Origin: an uncultured Nitrospira sp.
GTDB lineage: Bacteria; Nitrospirota; Nitrospiria; Nitrospirales; Nitrospiraceae
Assembly (NCBI GenBank): GCA_902500715.1
Contig: CABVRO010000003.1
Location: 1-64,000, forward strand
DNA length: 64,000 nt
Direction: 5' to 3'
In this document: piece by piece, positions 27,211-35,418 of the stretch
Layout of the letters: every line of letters begins with the position of its first letter
How positions within the stretch are numbered: the first letter of the stretch is position 1
Program-made: the position numbers and the translations under genes
Notes under the pieces: generated by a model
Database searches by the model: none
What the model was told of the DNA's origin: nothing
What the model saw: only the letters and a program-made list of their open reading frames with translations

Positions 27211-27327
27211 AGATCCTCAGTCTGACAAGACAGTGTTGCGTGTTACGTTGTGAGTCCTGAGTTCCGAAAGTCGGAGCACATAGGCCATTCGTGACTCAAC
27301 ACTTAACATTCACCACTCACAACTGGA
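27211..27327. repeat. GTTGTGAGT/ACTCACAAC palindromic spacer
   Basis: GTTGTGAGTCCTGAGTTCC near 27248 and ACTCAACACTT then CCACTCACAAC near 27293-27321 form inverted arms with a loop of about 40 bases. It resembles the spacer at 22143-22220. It sits between the PhzF stop and the dehydrogenase start on the same strand. No gene is seen. Confidence 0.5.
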
Positions 27328-28257
27328 TTAGAAAGTGAGCACCCCCTCCACGACCATCATGGCCTGCCCCCCGACCGTCACGGCTTGAATCACATCGTCA
27401 TCGGAGTCCACCTGAATCAGAATGCGGGACGGGCGATCGATCTCGTACCCCTGCTCGGCCGTAATCTCGGTCGATGGCCGGATGTCCACCACGCCATGCT
27501 GGACCAGATAGGCACCCAACGCCCCGCTCGCACTTCCGGTCGCGGGATCTTCCACGATGCCGATCAACGGGGCGAACATCCGCGTATGCACGCTGGAGGA
27601 CTGTTCGACGGTCATCGTGCTGAACACCATGATGCCGTTGGCGCCATACTGCTGTGACAATTCCGCGATGGCCGCAACGTCGGGAATGATCTGCCGCACG
27701 GCCGTGAGCGTCCGGGCCGGCACAATGATAACCGGCAACCCGGTAGACACAACCTGTACGGGGAAACGGGTCTCTGAAATGACCGCCTTGGTAATGCCTA
27801 AGGCGCGGGCAATCGCGAAGAGCGCTTCCGGCTCGTCGATGACATCCAGAAACTGCGGGCTCGGCTGCGCCATGACTACGCGTTCGATCACGCCGTTGCA
27901 GGTGTGGATGTCCACAGGAAACAGACCGAGGTTACATTCCTGCAGCACCCGCGTGACCGGCTCGCGAAGTGCGAGGCGGTCCAAGGTGGCCAGCACAAAG
28001 AACGTCCCGATCACCGGATGCCCGGCAAAGGGAATTTCCTGCGTCGGGGTAAAGATACGCATCTTCACGACGGCGGCCTTGTCCGTCGGGGGAAACACGA
28101 ACACAGTTTCGGAGAGATTCATCTCGCGAGCGATCTGTTGCAATTCCACATCGGTGAGGCCATCCGCATCGGGAAATACGGCCACGGGATTCCCGCCGAA
28201 CGGCTGATCGGTGAACACGTCGGCTTGATAGAACTGCAATCGCCTCGCGCCAGGCAT
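27328..28257 (-). CDS. PhzF-family isomerase/epimerase
   Basis: The 309-residue protein is a PhzF-like double hot-dog enzyme. It has YQADVFTDQPFGGNPVAVFP, the catalytic glutamate in REMNLSETVFVFPP, FTPTQEIPFAGHPVIGTFF and the second GDPATGSASG-type motif EDPATGSASGALGAYLVQHG. PhzF itself isomerises dihydro-hydroxyanthranilate in phenazine synthesis, but most members act elsewhere and there are no phenazine genes here. The upstream region holds three palindromes. Confidence 0.9.
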   Translation of the reverse strand: MPGARRLQFYQADVFTDQPFGGNPVAVFPDADGLTDVELQQIAREMNLSETVFVFPPTDKAAVVKMRIFTPTQEIPFAGHPVIGTFFVLATLDRLALREPVTRVLQECNLGLFPVDIHTCNGVIERVVMAQPSPQFLDVIDEPEALFAIARALGITKAVISETRFPVQVVSTGLPVIIVPARTLTAVRQIIPDVAAIAELSQQYGANGIMVFSTMTVEQSSSVHTRMFAPLIGIVEDPATGSASGALGAYLVQHGVVDIRPSTEITAEQGYEIDRPSRILIQVDSDDDVIQAVTVGGQAMMVVEGVLTF

Positions 28258-28355
28258 GGATTCCTCACCAAAGATGTTGGCGGCATGTTGCCCCGAGTCG
28301 GCATTTTTTGCAAGGGGGCGATTCAGCGAAGCAGGTGAGCGAGTAGGAATTGGGA
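28258..28355. other. Spacer upstream of phzF-like gene
   Basis: This stretch precedes the palindrome cluster and should hold the promoter of the PhzF-like gene on the minus strand. I see no clear promoter, gene or repeat in it. Confidence 0.4.
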
Positions 28356-28478
28356 CGGCCGGTCAAAACGCTATGTGCCTAGGTCGCAGGGAGATGTGCG
28401 ACCGAGAACGCCGCCGTATCCAGGCATGTCTCAGCCCGTCGGGGAGGACGAGTAAGGATGATGGCGTTTTATCGGCCG
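28356..28478. repeat. REPIN-like palindrome A
   Basis: CGGCCGGTCAAAACGC and GGCGTTTTATCGGCCG are the arms. The inner part has TAGGTCGCAGGGAG and CGAGAACGCC but lacks the GGCGTACCCT segment, being replaced by unrelated sequence. Confidence 0.75.
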
Positions 28479-28497
28479 ATCCGATCGGCCTCCCGCA

Positions 28498-28585
28498 GGG
28501 TGGTCAAAACGACGTCCCACTAGGCCGCAGGTGAGCCAACACCGGAGGCCTACCCTCAGGGGTACGTTGAGGGTTTTGACCAGCC
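28498..28585. repeat. REPIN-like palindrome B, shortened
   Basis: GGGTGGTCAAAACGAC and GGGTTTTGACCAGCC are the arms. Inside are TAGGCCGCAGG, GGCCTACCCTCAGGGGTACGTTGAGGG. The GAGAACGCC part is deleted, giving an 88-base element. Confidence 0.75.
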
Positions 28586-28612
28586 AGGGTGTTCAAGCGA
28601 ATCGGTGCCACA

Positions 28613-28692
28613 GACTGGTCAAAACGGCATGTCCCAAGGCCGCAGGGAGAAACCAGACCGAGAACGCCGGGAGATGCCGTTTTCACCAGCCT
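28613..28692. repeat. REPIN-like palindrome C, shortened
   Basis: GACTGGTCAAAACGGCAT and ATGCCGTTTTCACCAG pair over 15 or more positions. AAGGCCGCAGGGAG and CGAGAACGCCG are kept, while the GGCGTACCCT centre is missing. It ends one base before the stop codon of the radical SAM gene at 28694. Confidence 0.8.
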
Positions 28693-28693
28693 G

Positions 28694-29944
28694 TTAGATC
28701 GGCCGGGGAATGGCCTCATACGCAGGCCGTAACGGACTGTTGAGATATTGCTCCACATAGTTCTGGAGCGAGCCGTGCCGATAGAGCTGCTGGTTGGCGA
28801 AGCGGGTATCGATCTTGTGCAACACCTTCACCCGCACACCGGTCTTCTTGCTGAACTGCTCCAGTGTCACGCCGGTGATGTCGGTATAGGGCCCCCGCCC
28901 CGACTGCATGATACACTTGGGCACATGCACCACCTTCTCCTTAGTCAGACGTCGTGCGATGTCGTCGAAGGTCAGGAGCACCGTGCAGTCGGAGTCCCCG
29001 CTCAACAGCGCGTTGGGGACATAGAGAAATTTGGCACGGTTCTTCCGGAACATGGTGAGGATTTTGTGCACGCTCCCCGCCATCACCACCGTATCCTTCT
29101 TCTCCAATTCCAACGAATCGAACAGACTCACGATGCGGCGGCGGCTCAAGAACGCCGTGGTATACGATTCGGTGTGAATGGTCTGCAGATTCGGCAAGCC
29201 CAACTGATAGATCCGCGTCGCTTCCTCCGGTAGAAACTTGCGTCCCTGCCGCATGAGCGAGGCCGTCTCCTCCTTAAGCCCCCGCACCGGGGTGAGCGTT
29301 CCCATCCAAAGCACGCATTGTGTATTGATCGCGGAGATCGTCGCCGCATCCTTCGACATTGTGTGCTGATCGAACGCATAGAAATTGGCGGAAGACACGG
29401 CGGGTCCATCCAACACCTTCATCAGATGCTTGACGGACGGCGCATGCGGCATCAGCCGCTGCCGATAGTCGCTCAGTGTGATGACCGACAATTCGAAGTT
29501 GATCCGGCCGGGATACCGCGCCACCAGCTGATGGATCTTGGGCACATGCACAAAGCCGACGGTAAAAAACTGAATGCTCTTGTCGGTGTATTTGAGAAAG
29601 TCTTCGACCCACTCCATCGCCTTGGGATGGAGGAACAGATCGGTCCATTCCATGAACTCGTTGCCGCCGAGGCACCAGAACTGCGTAGGATCGGTGGGCT
29701 TCCGGCTGATGTAGTCGAGGATAAACTTCCAATCCTCATCGCTGGTCTTGGGTGGATCGAGTGTTTCGCGGTAGGAGTGGTCGAGTTCGTAACAGAACTC
29801 GCATTTGACCGGACAGTCCCGACCGAGGCTCAGCGGGATCTTACCCGCGTCCATTTCCCGGATGAGCACTTGGCGATAGTCGGTGCGATCTTTGAAGATC
29901 GGGGTCGGCTGAAAAATCGGAAGAGTGGTGGCCACAGGTGGCAT
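28694..29944 (-). CDS. Radical SAM protein of unknown function
   Basis: The 416-residue protein has the cluster motif CPVKCEFCYEL (CX3CX2C) at about residue 44, after an N-terminal stretch that names an input site (IPLSLGRDCP). WCLGGNEFMEW resembles the GGE SAM-binding region. The rest includes NFYAFDQHTMSKDAATISAI and a C-terminal domain of about 150 residues without a familiar motif. No second cysteine cluster (SPASM) is visible. The substrate is unknown. It is divergent from a small gene at 30017. Confidence 0.8.
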   Translation of the reverse strand: MPPVATTLPIFQPTPIFKDRTDYRQVLIREMDAGKIPLSLGRDCPVKCEFCYELDHSYRETLDPPKTSDEDWKFILDYISRKPTDPTQFWCLGGNEFMEWTDLFLHPKAMEWVEDFLKYTDKSIQFFTVGFVHVPKIHQLVARYPGRINFELSVITLSDYRQRLMPHAPSVKHLMKVLDGPAVSSANFYAFDQHTMSKDAATISAINTQCVLWMGTLTPVRGLKEETASLMRQGRKFLPEEATRIYQLGLPNLQTIHTESYTTAFLSRRRIVSLFDSLELEKKDTVVMAGSVHKILTMFRKNRAKFLYVPNALLSGDSDCTVLLTFDDIARRLTKEKVVHVPKCIMQSGRGPYTDITGVTLEQFSKKTGVRVKVLHKIDTRFANQQLYRHGSLQNYVEQYLNSPLRPAYEAIPRPI

Positions 29945-30016
29945 CCCTTGCCTGTCGCCGCTCGGACGACGAAGACTCTATTGACAACGTCAGGATCGAA
30001 CCGGGAAACTTCCGCT

Positions 30017-30265
30017 ATGACCGACGACCGGCTGGCCCAGGCTCTCGCGCTTTTCGCACTCTCGCAGCCCTATACCCTCGACCAACTCAATCGGCAGCGC
30101 GACGCCCTGCTCCACACCTGGGCCCCTCAGCGGTACGCCAACCTTACCAACAACCCCAAGAAATACATGCAGGCCTATACAAAAGCCGAGGAGATGACCC
30201 GCCTCGTGGAAGCCTCGTACGCCCTGCTCGCTGCGCTAGTGGTCCCCGACGACGCCCACAGTTGA
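30017..30265 (+). CDS. Small protein with degenerate J-domain-like pattern
   Basis: The 82-residue protein reads LALFALSQPYTLDQLNRQRD, LLHTWAPQRYANLTNNPKKY and KAEEMTRLVEASYALLAA. The helix spacing matches a J domain, with ALLHTWAPQRY where J domains have LxxxYHPDR, so the HPD motif that stimulates Hsp70 is replaced by APQ. It therefore should not act as a normal DnaJ partner. It is divergent from the radical SAM gene (72 bases between starts). No clear ribosome site is present. The longer open frame upstream is antisense to the radical SAM gene and is not used. Confidence 0.5.
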   Translation: MTDDRLAQALALFALSQPYTLDQLNRQRDALLHTWAPQRYANLTNNPKKYMQAYTKAEEMTRLVEASYALLAALVVPDDAHS

Positions 30266-30350
30266 CTGTGAATCGCCACTGAGAGCACCGCCGCTCGTCT
30301 TTCGTCGCTCGCGAGATACCCTTCACGTTACAGGCGCCGAGTTTTCCCAC

Positions 30351-30472
30351 CGGATGATCAAAACGTCATGTCACAAGGCCGCAGGGAGGGTGACGACTGA
30401 GGCGTACCCTTGCAGTACGTCGCAGGGAGACGACCGACCGAGAACGCCGTGAGATGGCGTTTTCATCATCCG
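30351..30472. repeat. REPIN-like palindrome D
   Basis: CGGATGATCAAAACG and CGTTTTCATCATCCG are perfectly complementary except for one position. The inside has AAGGCCGCAGGGAGG, GAGGCGTACCCTTGCAGTACGT and CGAGAACGCCG, the full form of 122 bases. It lies between the convergent J-like and radical SAM genes. Confidence 0.85.
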
Positions 30473-30502
30473 ACCTCTCGGAGGTCGTTTGCATCATCCG
30501 GA

Positions 30503-32470
30503 CTACTCGACGCCATGGGAGACCACCCGTGAGAGCGACGTCTCCCCTTCCTTCTCACCAGCCCCTTCGGCGACGGCCATCGGCCAGGTCACCAGACCCG
30601 ACACCCCTTCGGTCGTCGCGCCGTCCTTCGTCGCCGCATAAATCTGCGGCAGCTTGTTGGTGCCGAACTTGGAGATATAGAGGAACACATGCTCCCGGCT
30701 GTTCACCCGCACCGCCCAGGGCTGAAAGTCGTTCTTATAAAACTCTTCGCACAGCTGCATCGCGTCGAGGCAGGAAATCCCCACCGGCTCGTTCAGCGTA
30801 TAGTAGTAATCCAGCGGCAGGTCGTACTCTTCCTGCTTATGAATCGTGATGCCGAACTTGTCCGGATTGCGCACCATCGGCGTGTGACGGTACGCCACGA
30901 AATAAAACAGCTCGACTGAATGAATCACCGGCTGATTGTCGATGACGAACTGCCGCGTCTCCAGCGCCTCATCGCGCGTTTCGCCCGGGAACCCGTAAAA
31001 CGCCATCACGTGGTTCCAGATCCCCGCCTTGGCCGCCTGATGGAGATTGTTCTGGATGACGCTCTTCCGCGCATGTTTGTCCATGAGATTCAGGACGCGT
31101 TCGTTCGCCGACTCCATCCCGTAGTAGAGCGTGCAGCAACCGGCCTTCGCCGCCAGATCCCAAATCGCCTGGTCCTGCAACGTCTCCTCGAAGCGGATCA
31201 AGGTCGTCCACTTGATGCCGACATTTCGCTCGACGAGCAGTTGCGACACCTTCTTAAACAGCGCGGGTGGATACGATTCGTCGGAAAACAGGAAGTGCCG
31301 GCAGTTGTATTTATCCCGCAACGCGGTCACCTGATCCACCACATGCTGCGCGCTCATGCCGCGATACTGATCGAAATAGCCCTGCCCGTGATCGCAGAAG
31401 GTGCACCGGCCCCAGTAGCAGCCGCGCGTAGCCAGATACGGAATGATCCGCTCGGGAACGAAATAGCGATCCAGAGGAAAGCCGTCGAAATCCGGAAGCG
31501 GCAGCGCGGTGGTTTTCTCCGTGTAGACTTCCTTGCTCTGCTTCACGCCCTCCGCGTCGCGATACATGAGATTGGGCACCTGCTCCATCGGCCGCTGGCC
31601 GTTCACGGCTTCCAGATACCAGAGCAGCGCATGTTCGCCCTCGTACAAAATCGCCGCGTCGAATACCTCGGTGAAGAAGCGCTCGTGGTGGGCCCATTCT
31701 TCCTGCAACCTGGTCACCACGTTCCCGCCAATGACCACGTTGATGTGAGGAAAACTCTCCTTGATCATTCTGCAGAACGTCAGGCCGGCCATCAGCTGCA
31801 TTTGCGTGCCGATGGAGATGCCGATCACCGCCGGTTTTTCTTTGCTCACGCTGGGCAGCACGAGTTGATTGCAGATGTCGCGATACACATTCACGCGCTC
31901 ATCATCGAGGCAGGCGAACACTTCCTGCGAGACGCCGGGCCGGTAGCCGAGGTTACTTTCCATCGGATAGAACACGAGCGAGGCCGGGTAGTAGGCGGCG
32001 GAGATGTACTGCATCGCTTCGCGAAAGGTATTCAGCGCCCGCTCCAACTTCTCCGCTTCGTAGAAGCGCTCGCCACGCACGACCAGCTTGGCATCTTCGG
32101 CCCGCTCCGCAAGATCGAACACGTCCACCGCATAGGCGTCTTCCAGCACCGCTTTCTGGCTGGCTTCCTGGTCGGTCAGGGTCCCGGCCTTCGCCTTGTC
32201 CTGGAGCGGCTTGAGATGCATGCCCAACCGGCCCTTCACCCAGATCAGGAACTCCATGCCGAAGAAGTGGTCGTACATTTCGATGTTGATGTCGCGCTGC
32301 ACGACGGTATGCCCGGCTTCGCGCAGCACCGCTGTCAACATCGGCAAGGCAAGATACGGCGCCGTCGGCACCCATTCGGGCGGGAACAGCAACATGACCT
32401 TGGACTGCTTCCGATCTTCTTTCTTGATCGGCGTCAGACCGTCGATTTGAACTAAGCCGCTACTACTCAT
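30503..32470 (-). CDS. B12-binding-domain radical SAM protein, paralogue 1
   Basis: The 655-residue protein has an N-terminal cobalamin-binding-like Rossmann region (KVMLLFPPEWVPTAPYLALP, LREAGHTVVQRDINIEMYD), a middle with VIGISIGTQMQL and VVIGGNVVTR, and a radical SAM domain with ATRGCYWGRCTFCDHGQGYF near residue 350. The cluster cysteines are spaced CX4CX2C, not the common CX3CX2C. FLFSDESYPPALFKK and MAFYGFPGETRDEA follow. There is no His in a DxHxxG form, so B12 may bind without a lower axial ligand. The substrate is unknown. A paralogue lies 164 bases upstream. Confidence 0.82.
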   Translation of the reverse strand: MSSSGLVQIDGLTPIKKEDRKQSKVMLLFPPEWVPTAPYLALPMLTAVLREAGHTVVQRDINIEMYDHFFGMEFLIWVKGRLGMHLKPLQDKAKAGTLTDQEASQKAVLEDAYAVDVFDLAERAEDAKLVVRGERFYEAEKLERALNTFREAMQYISAAYYPASLVFYPMESNLGYRPGVSQEVFACLDDERVNVYRDICNQLVLPSVSKEKPAVIGISIGTQMQLMAGLTFCRMIKESFPHINVVIGGNVVTRLQEEWAHHERFFTEVFDAAILYEGEHALLWYLEAVNGQRPMEQVPNLMYRDAEGVKQSKEVYTEKTTALPLPDFDGFPLDRYFVPERIIPYLATRGCYWGRCTFCDHGQGYFDQYRGMSAQHVVDQVTALRDKYNCRHFLFSDESYPPALFKKVSQLLVERNVGIKWTTLIRFEETLQDQAIWDLAAKAGCCTLYYGMESANERVLNLMDKHARKSVIQNNLHQAAKAGIWNHVMAFYGFPGETRDEALETRQFVIDNQPVIHSVELFYFVAYRHTPMVRNPDKFGITIHKQEEYDLPLDYYYTLNEPVGISCLDAMQLCEEFYKNDFQPWAVRVNSREHVFLYISKFGTNKLPQIYAATKDGATTEGVSGLVTWPMAVAEGAGEKEGETSLSRVVSHGVE

Positions 32471-32634
32471 GTGTTCCTTCGATGTATCGACTCGCCCTCT
32501 GGCCTATCATTCACACACCGCATCTCGTCGTTCGTGAAGCGTATCTCGCGACAGACACCAGACGTGAAGTGGCTGTTATCCTTCGTGCGCTTCACGATTC
32601 ACGAGAGACGAACGACGGGGCTACCCCCGGCGCC

Positions 32635-34533
32635 TCACATCTTACCTGCCAGCGTCGGCGTCGCCCCGGCAATCTTCGCCGAGCGATACTGCAGATCCGG
32701 CAACTTCTGCAACCCGAACCGCGCGATATAGAGAAAGATATATTCGCGGATGAACAGCCGCAGGTCCCAGCCGGGATTGTGGTTCCGCTCGAACTCCTCG
32801 AACACCCGCTCCGCCTCTTCGATGCTCAGCCCCTGCTTCACCGTGAAGTAATAATCGAGCGCCAGGTCCCACTCGGGATTCTTATACGCCGTCACGCCGA
32901 ACTTCTCCGGATGTTTCGCCACCGGGTTGTGCCGGCCCAGGTCGAACGTGCCGAAGCCCAGCGAATGGACATAGTCCTTGTTCTGTTCCAGGAACTCCAC
33001 GGACGACCAGGCTTCCTCGCGCGTCTCGCCGGGAAAACCGAAGAAGCCCATGCAATGGTTCCAAATGCCGGCCTCGGCGGTATACTTCAAGTGTTGCGTC
33101 ATGATGTCGGTCGTCGTCGCCTTGTCCATCAGCTTGAGCACGCGCTCATTCCCCGACTCGTAGCCGAAGTGGAGATACTTGCAGCCCGAGTCCTTCGCAT
33201 CCTGCCAGACTTGATCCTCAAGCAGGCTCTTCTCGAACCGCATGTGCGTCGTCCAGGCGATGCCCATCTTGCTGTCGATCAACCCGCGCGTCAGCTTGCG
33301 AAACAGCGCCGGCGGATAGGACTCGTCGGTGAAATGAAAATGCTTCGCGCCGTACTTGTCGCGCAGATACGTGATCTCGCCCAGAATGTCCTGGATTTTT
33401 TTGCTCCGGTAGCCAGCCGTGTAGCCTTCTCCATGATCGCAAAACTCGCAGCGCCCCCAATAACAGCCTCGCGTCGCCAGGTACGGCAGAATTTTGGTCG
33501 GCACGAAATACTTGTCGAGCGGCAAACCGTCGAAGTCCGGCGGCGGCAGCGCATGCATGTCTTCGGCGAAACTGCTCGCGGACACATGCACCCCGGTCGC
33601 ATCCTTATAGATGGTGTTGGGCACATCGGCCAGGCTCTGCTTCGCGCCGACCGCCGACACGAGCTGCACGAACGCCGTCTCCCCTTCATAGACCACGGCA
33701 CTGTCGAAGTATTGAAACAGCGGCGACTGCGGGAGCACATCGCGCAGACGCGTGACCGTGTTGCCGCCGATCGTCACATGGATGTGGGGAAAATGCTGTT
33801 TGATGAGGGCGCAGAAGGTCATGGAGGAAAACATCTGCTGCTGCAAGACGATCGAGATGCCGACTACGTCCGGCTGCTCCGCCTCGATCGCCGGCCTCAC
33901 CAGATGCTCGAACACGTCGCGGTAGATGTTCACCTGAGTGTCGTTCACCGCCTCGATGACTTCGCTGGAGACGAACACCTTATAGGAGAGGTTGGTCTCC
34001 ATCGGCGGCATGCAGATCCGCGCCGGCGCATACACCAGCGAGATCACCGCCGTGACTTCACGAAAGACTTGAATCGCCCACTCTAACTGATCGATTTCGT
34101 AGAAAATTTTCCCACGAATGATTGCCTTGGCCTTCTCCGCCTTCTTGATCAGATCGTCGATCCGCTGGCGCGTCAGATCGCAGAGGGTGAGCTGGAGATC
34201 CTGCTCCGATTCTTCGAGTTCGCGTTTCTTCGCCAGCTTGCGGAGCCGGTCGAGCTGCTGCGGCACCCGGCGCAGGACCTTCTTCAGAAAGTCTTCGCTG
34301 AAGTACCAATCCCACATCTCAAGGTTGATGTCTTTTTGAATGACCTGATGGCCGGCCTGGCGAAGCACGGCGGTGAGGGACGGGAGACTGAGATAGGGTT
34401 CGGAAGGAAACCAATCGGGCGGGAAGATCAACATGACCTTCATCTTCCGGCCGCTGGTCGCTTCGAAACTTTGACGATTGAGGAGGATCAGCTCTTTGGA
34501 AGCCCGTTCGCCCTTCGTATACTCGATGCGCAT
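32635..34533 (-). CDS. B12-binding-domain radical SAM protein, paralogue 2
   Basis: The 632-residue protein parallels paralogue 1: KVMLIFPPDWFPSEPYLSLP, LRQAGHQVIQKDINLEMWD, VVGISIVLQQQM, VTIGGNTVTRL, ATRGCYWGRCEFCDHGEGY near residue 357, FHFTDESYPPALFRK and MGFFGFPGETREEAWSS. It also has a helical insert near residue 100 (RRVPQQLDRLRKLAKKRELE). The two genes are an old tandem duplication, both with CX4CX2C spacing. They may work in sequence on one substrate, which I cannot name. Between them (32471-32634) is a gene-free spacer with CTCGTCGTTCGTGAAGCG-type words also found near 61300. Confidence 0.82.
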   Translation of the reverse strand: MRIEYTKGERASKELILLNRQSFEATSGRKMKVMLIFPPDWFPSEPYLSLPSLTAVLRQAGHQVIQKDINLEMWDWYFSEDFLKKVLRRVPQQLDRLRKLAKKRELEESEQDLQLTLCDLTRQRIDDLIKKAEKAKAIIRGKIFYEIDQLEWAIQVFREVTAVISLVYAPARICMPPMETNLSYKVFVSSEVIEAVNDTQVNIYRDVFEHLVRPAIEAEQPDVVGISIVLQQQMFSSMTFCALIKQHFPHIHVTIGGNTVTRLRDVLPQSPLFQYFDSAVVYEGETAFVQLVSAVGAKQSLADVPNTIYKDATGVHVSASSFAEDMHALPPPDFDGLPLDKYFVPTKILPYLATRGCYWGRCEFCDHGEGYTAGYRSKKIQDILGEITYLRDKYGAKHFHFTDESYPPALFRKLTRGLIDSKMGIAWTTHMRFEKSLLEDQVWQDAKDSGCKYLHFGYESGNERVLKLMDKATTTDIMTQHLKYTAEAGIWNHCMGFFGFPGETREEAWSSVEFLEQNKDYVHSLGFGTFDLGRHNPVAKHPEKFGVTAYKNPEWDLALDYYFTVKQGLSIEEAERVFEEFERNHNPGWDLRLFIREYIFLYIARFGLQKLPDLQYRSAKIAGATPTLAGKM

Positions 34534-34652
34534 GAAGGCGGCTCCTGTATCGGTCCGGCACTCCGAAACAGTCAGAATGCCAAGGGGTTGGCTTGGAGTT
34601 CGTCATTGTACGAGGGGAAAAGACGGAGATGCAAGAGCGGGAGGATGGGGTT

Positions 34653-34736
34653 GGCCTGATGGTCTCCTGTGCTCGCGCAACGCGCGGTCGCAGACTCCCC
34701 TCGTTGGACGCGCGCAGTTAGGAGACCACACAGGCC
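34653..34736. repeat. Second-family palindrome, upstream of ynfA-like gene
   Basis: GGCCTGATGGTCTCCT and AGGAGACCACACAGGCC form the outer arms. The inner part is GCTCGCGCAACGCGCGG and CCCTCGTTGGACGCGCGC. A related copy lies at 35207-35287. The rest of 34534-34857 shows no gene. Confidence 0.75.
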
Positions 34737-34857
34737 GCCCCCTGGGAATGGGAGAGTGAAGTATATGACGTAAGCGTCAGGCAGTGCGGCTGCATTTGTC
34801 TCCTTCGCTCCACCGTGCTATGTGAGCACGAGTCGATCCCCTTTATTGGAGAATCGC

Positions 34858-35184
34858 ATGCTCATCACACAATCGATCGCCTTATTCGTGCTGGCAGGTC
34901 TGTTCGAAATCGGCGGCGGGTATTTAATCTGGCAATGGTGGCGGAACGGCAGCCACTGGAGCATCGGCCTCCTGGGCGCCGTCATCTTGATTCTGTACGG
35001 CATCGTGCCGACCTATCAGCCGTCGCACTTCGGCCGGGTCTATGCCGCCTACGGCGGCTGGTTCATCATCCTGTCGATTCTATGGGGGTGGCTCGTCGAT
35101 CACGTGGAGCCGGATCGATTCGATGTGATCGGGGCGATGGTGTGCCTGATGGGCGTGGCAGTGATGATGTATTGGCCGAGGTAG
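34858..35184 (+). CDS. ynfA: YnfA/UPF0060-family small membrane protein
   Basis: The 108-residue protein has four membrane helices and matches Ynf[57 protein letters not shown] and [15 protein letters not shown]. The family resembles small multidrug exporters in fold, and its substrate is debated. The ATG at 34858 has TTGGAG seven bases upstream; a GTG 12 codons earlier lacks one. It is flanked on both sides by copies of one palindrome family. Confidence 0.9.
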   Translation: MLITQSIALFVLAGLFEIGGGYLIWQWWRNGSHWSIGLLGAVILILYGIVPTYQPSHFGRVYAAYGGWFIILSILWGWLVDHVEPDRFDVIGAMVCLMGVAVMMYWPR

Positions 35185-35206
35185 AAAGACGGAAAGGTGA
35201 AGAAAG

Positions 35207-35287
35207 CTGGCCTGGCAGTTCCGCATGCTCGCCCAACGCGCGGCCTCAGCAGGCCCTCGCTGGACGCGCATGTAGGGAACCGGCCAG
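35207..35287. repeat. Second-family palindrome, downstream of ynfA-like gene
   Basis: CTGGCCTGGCAGTTCC and GGAACCGGCCAGG are the arms. The inner GCTCGCCCAACGCGCGG and CCCTCGCTGGACGCGC match the copy at 34653-34736 in the same orientation. Confidence 0.75.
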
Positions 35288-35418
35288 GTCGTCCGCGAAC
35301 ATGTGGGCTGAACAGCGGGAGCACATGGATAGATGAAGGAATTTTGCAGTAGACTCGGCCGACACAGAAGTTGCTTGTTTCGTGAAACCACCTGCTGAAC
35401 CAGAACTCCGGAGGATAA

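Noticed and set aside
28256-28743. Short plus-strand open frames over palindromes A to C
   Set aside because: They are explained by the repeats and lack ribosome sites.
30920-32455. Plus-strand open frame of 511 codons opposite radical SAM paralogue 1
   Set aside because: Antisense shadow rich in His, Arg and Gln, typical of reversed codons. The radical SAM frame has clear motifs.
32482-34086. Plus-strand open frame of 534 codons opposite radical SAM paralogue 2
   Set aside because: Antisense shadow with the same skewed composition and no motif.
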